Origin: Anaerolineales bacterium
GTDB lineage: Bacteria; Chloroflexota; Anaerolineae; Anaerolineales; Villigracilaceae
Direction of reading: 5' to 3'
Assembly (NCBI GenBank): GCA_025938055.1
Contig: JAICQC010000005.1
Span: 1-35,591, forward strand
DNA: 35,591 bases
This document shows, piece by piece, positions 29,176-35,591 of the stretch (position 1 is its first letter; every line of letters begins with the position of its first letter). Position numbers and translations under genes: made by a program. The notes under the pieces were generated by a model. It was not told the origin of the DNA, did no database searches, and saw only the letters and a list, made by a program, of their open reading frames with translations.

Positions 29176-31833
29176 ATGGACACGAATGCTTTTCAGAAGA
29201 AGGACGGCGACCAACTTAAAGTAGCCATCAAGCAAGACCAAATCACTGTTGCGCCTGAAAGCAGAACCACAATTCAGGTGGGAATTCACAATGATAGCCC
29301 CAATGAAGATTATGTTGATGTTCTCGTTAAAGGTGTATCACCTGAGTGGGTCATTATCCATACGCCTGTTGTGCACCTGGCTGCGGGAGAGGCAAAACTT
29401 GTCACTCTGACTATTCATCCCCCCGCCATTTCTGATGGTCGTGTGGGCCAGTATCCTCTGGATGTTCATGTAGTCAGCCAGAGAGATCCGAAACGTTCGG
29501 CGGTTGCTCGTAGAATTCTGACTGTCGCAGCCTTCCAATCGAGGGGACGTATTGGGGTCATGCTTGGAGCCCTTCACTTTGCAGTAACCCCAGGCTCGAG
29601 CATCGATGTCCCGATCCTCTTGCAAAACCGTGGAGATGAAGAAGACAGCTTTCGCTTGAACGTCATTGGTCCACCTGCAAACTGGATTTATACCAATTCG
29701 ACACTCACGCGGCTGGAACCAAATACCAGTGCAGAGGTCCAGCTTACATTTCAAGTTCCTCGCTCCTCTCAGGCGCCTGCCGGGCGGATGCGCTTTACGA
29801 TCCAGTTTGTCAGTCAGTTGTTTCCTTCACAAACCACAGAAGTGGAATGCATATTAACGATATCCGCTTTTTCACAATTCTCTGCCTCATTAGATTCAGG
29901 CACGCTCCGAGCCGGTCAATTTGGGCAGGTCATCATTACGAACGAAGGCAACACAATCGATGCCTATACATTGGATTTTCAAGGACGCGCCAACGATTTG
30001 ATGTTTGAAAAAGCTATACAGGTCGCTCGGCCAGGCCCGCAAGCAGGGACACAGCAGATCGCGATCACATACGTTGAGATTCCAGCAGGGGAGCGGCTGC
30101 AGGTTCCGGCAGGAGAGCGCGGAGTCTACTCGTTCCGTAGCCGGCTGAGGTCACGCCCGATTGTCGGTAACGAGGAAACGTATCCATTCACAGTAAATGT
30201 TCGCTCGACTGCAGATGAGTCCACTGAACTCTCCGGGCAGGTGAACGAAAGGGCGTATATCCCGTTTTGGGTGTTACCCGTCGGCGCGGTTGGATTTTTG
30301 GTTCTGTGTCTCCTTTTCCTGATCCCTCTCAGGAGTTTGCCAACAGCGGCCCGCGCCACCCAGACAGCTTCATTTAATCAAACCCAGGCTGCCCTTTCCG
30401 GGACGGGTGATACGGACGGCGATGGGCTGACCAATGAGCGCGAAGCTGCTCTTGGCACGGATCCTCTCCAGCCGGATACGGACGGCGATCGGTTAACGGA
30501 TCGGGATGAGGTGGAGACCTATCAGACCAACCCCCTCGACCTGGATACGGATGATGACGGTTTGCAGGATGGTGACGAGATTCAAACTCATCTGACCGAC
30601 CCTCGCAATGCTGACATGGATGGAGATGGACGATCAGACGGGAATGAAATCGCTGGCGGGACCGATCCACGGAATCCGGATAGTGATGGCGATGGCCTGC
30701 GGGACGGTGATGAGATTGAGCTGGAGACGGACCCTCGCAACCCGGATAGCGATGGCGATGGTTTACGGGACGGCGAGGAAAACGCGGATTGCCCACGACC
30801 CCGCGACCCGGATTCAGACGACGACGGCATCGTCGACGGCAGTGATCTGAACCCGTGTGATCCCTCCAATCCCTCGTTGACGGCTACCGCTGCTGCGCAG
30901 GGGACCGCGGCGGCTCCGACCGCTTCGCAGATTCCTACCATTACCTCCACCATTGCTCCAACCGGAACGTCCGTTCCTACGGCAACCAACCAGCCCGTTG
31001 TCACGCTGACCCCGGCTCCGCCCAGCCTGCAAGGGACTCTGCTCTTTGGTTCGAACCGGACAGGCAACTTTGAGATCTATGGGTTGAACCTTGGCAATCA
31101 AGCGCTGACGCGCCTGACCAACAACCCGGCACAGGATATCCAGCCTGCCCTCGCGCCCGATTCGATCCAGGTTGCGTATGTCACCAATCAGGACGGGAAC
31201 AATGAGATTTATCTGGGCGGTGTGGACGGCCGGACGCCGTTGAATTTGACAAACAACGCTGCGGATGACCAGCAGCCGGCGTGGTCGCCGGATGGAAACT
31301 GGATTGCGTTTACCAGTAATCGCGATGGGAATCAGGAAATCTATGTTATGCGCCGCGATGGCTCGGAAGTCCGCAATCTGACGAACAATTCGGCCAACGA
31401 TTTTGCTCCCACCTGGTTCTCGGTCGGGGGTCTGTTTGGTGCACAGGATTGGATCGCCTTTACGACCACGCGCGATGGCAATCAGGAAGTATATAAAGTG
31501 AGACCGGATGGCTCAGGCTTGACCAACCTGACCCAGAACCCGGCGAATGACCACTCGCCTTCGGGCTTTGCCGGAGGAGCGATCCTCGCATTCGTAAGTG
31601 AGCGTAATGGCAACTCTGAAATCTTTGTCATGACCGACACTGGTGGGGCACAGAGTAATATCACGAACAATCCGGCTCAAGACACAGACCCAGCCATTAA
31701 CTCGAGTGGCGTGTGGGTTACCTTTTCGACGGACCGCGATGGCAGTCTGGAGGTCTATGTCGTCCGAATTGACGGCGGTACGTCCTATAACCTGACCAGA
31801 GACCCCAGCCAGGATCGCCAACCGGATTGGTGA
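29176..31833 (+). CDS. Large membrane protein: Ig-like domains, TM segment, TSP3 repeats and six-blade beta-propeller
   Basis: This 885-residue protein has a mosaic build. Residues 1-355 hold about three Ig-like beta-sandwich domains (for example SRTTIQVGIHNDSPNEDYVD and SIDVPILLQNRGDEEDSFRL). One membrane segment lies at 362-385. Residues 412-575 carry seven thrombospondin-type-3 calcium-binding repeats of the DSDGDGLRDGDE kind. A Thr/Ala/Pro-rich linker (about 577-625) leads to six PD40/TolB-like propeller blades, each with a core like IAFTSNRDGNQEIYVMRRDG. No N-terminal signal peptide is present, so the Ig half is predicted inside the cell and the Ca-binding and propeller half outside. AGAGGAGA lies 12 bases before the ATG. 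Function is unknown; a sensor or surface scaffold is possible. Confidence 0.88.
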   Translation: MDTNAFQKKDGDQLKVAIKQDQITVAPESRTTIQVGIHNDSPNEDYVDVLVKGVSPEWVIIHTPVVHLAAGEAKLVTLTIHPPAISDGRVGQYPLDVHVVSQRDPKRSAVARRILTVAAFQSRGRIGVMLGALHFAVTPGSSIDVPILLQNRGDEEDSFRLNVIGPPANWIYTNSTLTRLEPNTSAEVQLTFQVPRSSQAPAGRMRFTIQFVSQLFPSQTTEVECILTISAFSQFSASLDSGTLRAGQFGQVIITNEGNTIDAYTLDFQGRANDLMFEKAIQVARPGPQAGTQQIAITYVEIPAGERLQVPAGERGVYSFRSRLRSRPIVGNEETYPFTVNVRSTADESTELSGQVNERAYIPFWVLPVGAVGFLVLCLLFLIPLRSLPTAARATQTASFNQTQAALSGTGDTDGDGLTNEREAALGTDPLQPDTDGDRLTDRDEVETYQTNPLDLDTDDDGLQDGDEIQTHLTDPRNADMDGDGRSDGNEIAGGTDPRNPDSDGDGLRDGDEIELETDPRNPDSDGDGLRDGEENADCPRPRDPDSDDDGIVDGSDLNPCDPSNPSLTATAAAQGTAAAPTASQIPTITSTIAPTGTSVPTATNQPVVTLTPAPPSLQGTLLFGSNRTGNFEIYGLNLGNQALTRLTNNPAQDIQPALAPDSIQVAYVTNQDGNNEIYLGGVDGRTPLNLTNNAADDQQPAWSPDGNWIAFTSNRDGNQEIYVMRRDGSEVRNLTNNSANDFAPTWFSVGGLFGAQDWIAFTTTRDGNQEVYKVRPDGSGLTNLTQNPANDHSPSGFAGGAILAFVSERNGNSEIFVMTDTGGAQSNITNNPAQDTDPAINSSGVWVTFSTDRDGSLEVYVVRIDGGTSYNLTRDPSQDRQPDW

Positions 31834-31961
31834 TTCTCGCCTATCCGCTGTCGTCTGTTTTATGATCTTTTTCGCTGGTTAGAATTGTTAACGTTCGGTG
31901 AATATTTTGCCGGGCCTCCAACCCCTGGGTATATTTAGCGTAGATATTCATGGAGGAACCT

Positions 31962-33653
31962 ATGTTTCGAAAGCTATCCTTCCTGCTTATTGCCTGCCTG
32001 TTAATCGCTGGTTTTATCACCAGTCCGGCGTACGCGGCGAAATCCTATTATGCAGAGTACTTCGATGTGCAGATCGACCTTCAGGAAGGCGGCTCTGCCA
32101 TCATTACCGAGAAGGTGAAATTCCATTTCGAAGGTGATCCGTTTACGTTCGTATTCCGCGAAATCTCGGCGGATGAGACGGATGGTATCACGTTCCTCGA
32201 AGCCAGTATGGACGGTGTCCCCATGCCGCAAGGCACACAGGCGGGAGAGGTCGAAGTGGAGGTGGGGGATCCGCTCGAAGTCACGTGGCACTTTGCGCCA
32301 ACCGCGAATTCGGCACATGTTTTCACTGTTCGCTACCAGGCGGACGGTATCATTCGCAAGGGAGATGCAGATAGCTTCATCTGGCGCGTTGTCCCGGAAG
32401 AGCATGAGTACGTGATCGAGCGCTCCACCGTCACATTGAGTTATCCCTCGCAAGCGACAGCCCTCGGACAGCCGACCCTTGATTGGAATCATGATGCCGT
32501 CTGGGAGGAAAATCATATTGTTCTGACAGCCGCCGGAATCGGAGAGGATGAAGACGTGATCCTTACGGCGAGATTCGCGGCTGACAGCCTGACGCAGGTA
32601 GCTCCCGAGTGGCAGGTACAAAAAGAACGAGTAGCAGCAGCTACAGCACGGGGCTTGCCGATTGGCTTTGCAGCGGGTATTGCAACGTTGATCCTGGGCG
32701 GTCTGGGACTCCTCACATATACCCGTGCCAATGGAAGAGACTTAAACCTAAGCACGATTACCTCCACCGCAAGTCCGCCTTCTGATATCTCTCCAGCTGT
32801 TGTTGGCAGCCTGACCGGGCAAAAGCATAACGTCATGGGGGCAATCTTTGACCTGGCTCAGCGTGGGGTATTGGAAATACGAGAAGAAGAAGGTTCCTGG
32901 GGAACGAAGAGTTATTCCCTGATTCGTAAGGACCAGACCGTCGCGTTGAATCCCTACGAACAGGGTCTGTTGGCTGCCCTGTTCAAGCCTGGCGAAGCAC
33001 GCGTAAAGATGAGCGAGATCGCCCACAGGCTGGCAGCAAAGAGCCAGTTCTTCAGCGAACCGTTGGAAGAGGAACTCATCCGGCGCGGCTGGCTCGACCC
33101 GGAGCGCAAACAAAACCGAACACGGTTATTGATGGTCGGATTTCTGATGCTCGTCCTTGGGCTGGCTGGTTTTGTTTTTAGCCTGGTCATCGGAGGAATG
33201 AGTTTGGAGAGCGGTACAGGCATGGTGATTCCAGTTTCTATCGCAGCCGGCATCGGCGCGGGCTTGTTCGTTGTGTCCATTCTGTTGTTGATCTATGCCG
33301 GCATGTATTCCGTTCTCACTCCCTCGGGTGAAGAACAGGCTGCCCGCTGGAAAGGTTTTGCCGCATACCTCAAGCAGGTGAGCAAAGGCAGAGAACCTGC
33401 CATCCGTCCCGATTACTTCGAGCGTTATCTGGGGTACGCGGCAGTCTTTGGCCTCGGAGCGAACTGGGCGAAATACTTCCAAAAGCTTGGCGGTGTTCCA
33501 TTGCCGGTTTGGTTCCACGCGCTGGCAGGCAACAATGCCAACTTCGGCGCGTTTGTTGCAGTCATGGCTGCTTCTGATTCAACCGGCGCGAGCACCGGTG
33601 GAGGGGGAGCAGGGGCAGGTGCATCTGGTGGAGGCTCCAGTGGAGCCGGGTAA
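31962..33653 (+). CDS. DUF2207 family membrane protein
   Basis: This 563-residue protein starts with a signal peptide (FLLIACLLIAGFITSPAYAA). The DUF2207 extracytoplasmic domain follows, with YYAEYFDVQIDLQEGGSAII and HVFTVRYQADGIIRKGDADS. Membrane segments lie at about 230-253, 387-413 and 420-450. Between the first and second is a cytoplasmic winged-helix-like region (HNVMGAIFDLAQRGVLEIRE). The tail is a Gly/Ser/Ala-rich low-complexity segment. The ATG at 31962 is preferred over 31950 because GGAGG lies between them. Function is unknown; the family is widespread in Gram-positive and Chloroflexota envelopes. Confidence 0.9.
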   Translation: MFRKLSFLLIACLLIAGFITSPAYAAKSYYAEYFDVQIDLQEGGSAIITEKVKFHFEGDPFTFVFREISADETDGITFLEASMDGVPMPQGTQAGEVEVEVGDPLEVTWHFAPTANSAHVFTVRYQADGIIRKGDADSFIWRVVPEEHEYVIERSTVTLSYPSQATALGQPTLDWNHDAVWEENHIVLTAAGIGEDEDVILTARFAADSLTQVAPEWQVQKERVAAATARGLPIGFAAGIATLILGGLGLLTYTRANGRDLNLSTITSTASPPSDISPAVVGSLTGQKHNVMGAIFDLAQRGVLEIREEEGSWGTKSYSLIRKDQTVALNPYEQGLLAALFKPGEARVKMSEIAHRLAAKSQFFSEPLEEELIRRGWLDPERKQNRTRLLMVGFLMLVLGLAGFVFSLVIGGMSLESGTGMVIPVSIAAGIGAGLFVVSILLLIYAGMYSVLTPSGEEQAARWKGFAAYLKQVSKGREPAIRPDYFERYLGYAAVFGLGANWAKYFQKLGGVPLPVWFHALAGNNANFGAFVAVMAASDSTGASTGGGGAGAGASGGGSSGAG

Positions 33654-33699
33654 GTGCGGCGCGACGTAAGTTCCCGGCACCGGTGTGTTGGTCATGTGC

Positions 33700-33732
33700 G
33701 GCAGACCTCGGCTATCGCAGCCGAGGTCTGCC
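33700..33732 (+). terminator. 14-bp hairpin after the DUF2207 gene
   Basis: GGCAGACCTCGGCT (33700-33713) and AGCCGAGGTCTGCC (33719-33732) pair perfectly around ATCGC. There is no T-run; instead a TATAAT box begins four bases later, so it may act as a terminator or an operator for the next gene. Confidence 0.6.
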
Positions 33733-33735
33733 ATG

Positions 33736-33741
33736 TATAAT
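33736..33741 (+). promoter_or_regulatory. -10 box of the LCP gene
   Basis: TATAAT immediately after the 33700-33732 hairpin and about 98 nt before the ATG at 33839. The -35 region would fall within the hairpin, suggesting possible regulation through it. Confidence 0.45.
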
Positions 33742-33838
33742 AATTGCGAAAGGCTATTCCGCTCACGTTTTCTTCATGCGCCTCCCACAGGAATAGTGGA
33801 GAGCTTGACCAGAGCCTCTTTGGGATTGCATTTCTTTT

Positions 33839-35308
33839 ATGAATCGATTCAAGGTGCTTGGCCTCGTATTCCGACGGCTCTCGACCTCCCAGATTACTCT
33901 CTGGGGTCTGGCGCTGCTCCTCTCGGTTGGACTATTTTTCAGTGTACGTGCTCTTACCATTTGCTGGCAACTGACGGCTCTCCCGGGTCTTCCCTCTGCT
34001 AGTTGTGCTGAAGAAGCAGTCAGCCCTATTGAAACACCAGTCGTAGAGAAAGATCGAAACATTCCTACCACGACAGCAACTGTTGAGTTGCCAATTACGG
34101 AGGACATAGAGTATCCGACCTGGGATGGCGGCAGCCGGATAAACATCCTGTTTGTAGGTCTGCGCGGGGGCGAGCCCACTGAGGCAGATTGCCCGTTTTG
34201 TACCGATACGCTCATCCTGTTGACCGTCGATCCACTCACAAATACAGCCGGGATGCTGTCCATCCCACGCGACATGTGGGTAAACATCCCTGGCTTCGGT
34301 TATAGTCGTATCAACACAGCCTGGACGCTTGGCAGAAGGTCCAGGTTTCCCGGAGGAGGTCCGAACCTGACGATGAAGACGGTCTCTCACTTTGTGGGTG
34401 TCCCGGTCGACTATTACGTACAGGTGGATTTCGATGCATTTGTGGATATGATTGACTTGATCGGCGGTGTCGACGTCTACAACGATCAAACCATCGTGCT
34501 CGATCCCATGGCGCATGGCAAGGACTTTCCAAAGGTTAAAGTAACCTGCTGTGGGATGAGGCATCTGAATGGGAGGGTAGCCCTTGCGTATGCCCGGTGC
34601 CGGCATATCGAACAGGGCTGTATCGATGGTGATATCGGTCGCGCCAAACGTCAACAGCAGGTGATCTTTGGGATCCGGGACAAGGTGTTGGATCCGGAAA
34701 ATTTCCCGGTGCTACTGGCGCAGGCACCTCAACTCTACAGCACCTTTTCTTCAGGTATTCGCACAAATCTCGCCCTGGAAGATGCCATTAAACTGGCAGT
34801 GCTTGTGAGAGATGTTCCCATGGAGAATATCAAGAACGGGGTTATCGATCAAAGCATGGTGTCCTTTGGGAATGTTGTGCTGGGTGGACAAAATGCAAGT
34901 GTTATGAAGCCCCTTCCAGATAAGATCCGCGTTCTGCGCGACGAGATCTTTACCGCAAGCGGTCCACTCGATGCGTTGGCACAGGGTGACCTCCTCTCTC
35001 TGATGCAGGCAGATGACGCTCGTGTCCGTGTGTTGAACGGGACTTCTACAACGCAGCTTGAAGCACGTACGGCAAGATATTTGTCACAGCAGGATATGTT
35101 GGTTACAGAGGTGGGCGAGACAAAGGCACAAAGCCGGACAACGGTTATTCTCTACTCGCCCAAGCTTTATACCCTGCGTTTCCTGGTTAATCTCTTCGAG
35201 ATTACCAGAAGTCCACAAATCATCATCAGCCCGGACCCCTCGGAAAGGGTGGACATCGAGGTACGGCTGGGCGATGATTGGGTAGATAGACTTCCACCCG
35301 GTTATTAG
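33839..35308 (+). CDS. LytR-CpsA-Psr (LCP) family envelope glycopolymer transferase
   Basis: LCP proteins move lipid-linked glycopolymers onto peptidoglycan or other envelope acceptors. This 489-residue member has a membrane anchor at about residues 20-40, the LCP domain at about 95-275 and a LytR C-terminal domain at about 390-460 (VRVLNGTSTTQLEARTARYL). Catalytic-domain residues seen are D123 in CTDTLILLTVD, R144-D145 in SIPRDMW, and Y251-A-R-C-R255 followed by DIGRAKRQQQVI. Eight cysteines lie outside the cell in close pairs. No ribosome-binding site is evident before ATG 33839. It has its own -10 box, and neighbouring glycopolymer genes are not seen. Confidence 0.93.
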   Translation: MNRFKVLGLVFRRLSTSQITLWGLALLLSVGLFFSVRALTICWQLTALPGLPSASCAEEAVSPIETPVVEKDRNIPTTTATVELPITEDIEYPTWDGGSRINILFVGLRGGEPTEADCPFCTDTLILLTVDPLTNTAGMLSIPRDMWVNIPGFGYSRINTAWTLGRRSRFPGGGPNLTMKTVSHFVGVPVDYYVQVDFDAFVDMIDLIGGVDVYNDQTIVLDPMAHGKDFPKVKVTCCGMRHLNGRVALAYARCRHIEQGCIDGDIGRAKRQQQVIFGIRDKVLDPENFPVLLAQAPQLYSTFSSGIRTNLALEDAIKLAVLVRDVPMENIKNGVIDQSMVSFGNVVLGGQNASVMKPLPDKIRVLRDEIFTASGPLDALAQGDLLSLMQADDARVRVLNGTSTTQLEARTARYLSQQDMLVTEVGETKAQSRTTVILYSPKLYTLRFLVNLFEITRSPQIIISPDPSERVDIEVRLGDDWVDRLPPGY

Positions 35309-35345
35309 TTTGATTGGCGTGGAGGCAGCGTGAAGCTGTCCAGAC

Positions 35346-35591
35346 CTACTTTTGCGCCATGTGGATTAGGGTGTTGGCAATGTCCGGCTCCAGCCCTTTA
35401 CCGATTAACCTCGCCTTGGCTTCAAGAGGAGAGATGCCATTTAGCAATTCCTGGCGCGTGGCATCCACCAGCCTAAACATGCTCTGTTTACGCGGCTCCA
35501 GGACGCCGGGGTCAAAGTGGCGTTTGCAGCCTCGGCACTTCAGAAACTCGCTGATCTTCTGCTGTTCAATTATAGGAAAATAAAGCACAAC
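35346..35591 (-). CDS. Zinc-ribbon-like protein, 5' end beyond the window
   Basis: The frame is open to the right edge, so the N-terminus is probably missing. The visible 80-odd residues contain a CxxC knuckle in FLKCRGCKRHFDP followed by a helical region (SMFRLVDATRQELLNGISP and KGLEPDIANTLIHMAQK). An internal GTG at 35588 is a possible but unsupported start. It converges on the LCP gene with a 37-nt gap. Family and function are not recognised beyond a likely metal-binding ribbon. Confidence 0.65.
   Translation of the reverse strand, partial: VVLYFPIIEQQKISEFLKCRGCKRHFDPGVLEPRKQSMFRLVDATRQELLNGISPLEAKARLIGKGLEPDIANTLIHMAQK

Noticed and set aside
30409..30900. Tandem DNA repeat in the large surface protein gene
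   Set aside because: The repetition is explained by the seven protein-level TSP3 repeats; it is not an intergenic tandem array or CRISPR.
25225..35591. Shared 14-mer AAATAAAGCACAAC at 25225-25238 and 35578-35591
   Set aside because: A 14-base match is expected by chance in a window of this size, and flanking bases do not extend it, so it is not treated as an attachment site or repeat.

Overview
This window looks like a chromosomal segment from an Anaerolineae-like member of the Chloroflexota. That assignment is an inference from protein flavour: cyclase-AAA fusions, the MreBCD/PBP2/MinCDE/RodA string, DUF2207 and LytR-CpsA-Psr proteins, and TSP3/beta-propeller surface proteins. No 16S rRNA gene is present. 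There are 35 supported protein genes (one cut by the right edge), one tRNA, and no insertion sequence, integrase or CRISPR array.

Bases 1-3050 hold the right-hand part of a bacterial microcompartment (BMC) locus: a hexameric shell protein, a EutQ-like cupin, a EutJ-like actin-fold ATPase, a tandem-domain trimeric shell protein of the CsoS1D/BMC-T(double) type, and a 114-residue protein. The small protein joins the EutQ N-terminal module to a C-terminal amphipathic helix. No signature enzyme is visible, so the cargo genes probably lie left of the window. This is the least conventional part of the window.

Bases 3072-14830 carry mostly housekeeping genes. They are PEP carboxylase, a small membrane protein, a large cyclase/NB-ARC-like regulator, an rluB-tpx pair, an M20 peptidase / DedA-like / cyclophilin minus-strand operon, uridine kinase and DegV. 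Several of these genes have a TATAAT-like box only 6-9 nt before the start codon, which suggests leaderless mRNAs.

Bases 14912-22715 form a cell-shape and division-placement block: mreB-mreC-mreD-mrdA, then (behind its own extended -10 promoter) minC-minD-minE-rodA. MreB/MreC/MreD/PBP2/RodA would make the elongation machine and MinCDE would place the division septum.

Bases 22805-28985 are organised around glutamate and glutamine charging: gltX, glnS and a tRNA-Gln(CUG). Between them are a lipoprotein, several small membrane proteins (one of 54 residues resembling the Lmo0937 family) and a small class III cyclase-like protein.

Bases 29089-35308 encode envelope proteins: an 885-residue protein with a cytoplasmic Ig-like half and a TSP3 plus six-blade propeller half, a DUF2207 membrane protein and a LytR-CpsA-Psr transferase. 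A minus-strand zinc-ribbon-like gene runs off the right edge. Several exported proteins here carry even numbers of paired cysteines, suggesting an oxidising envelope.
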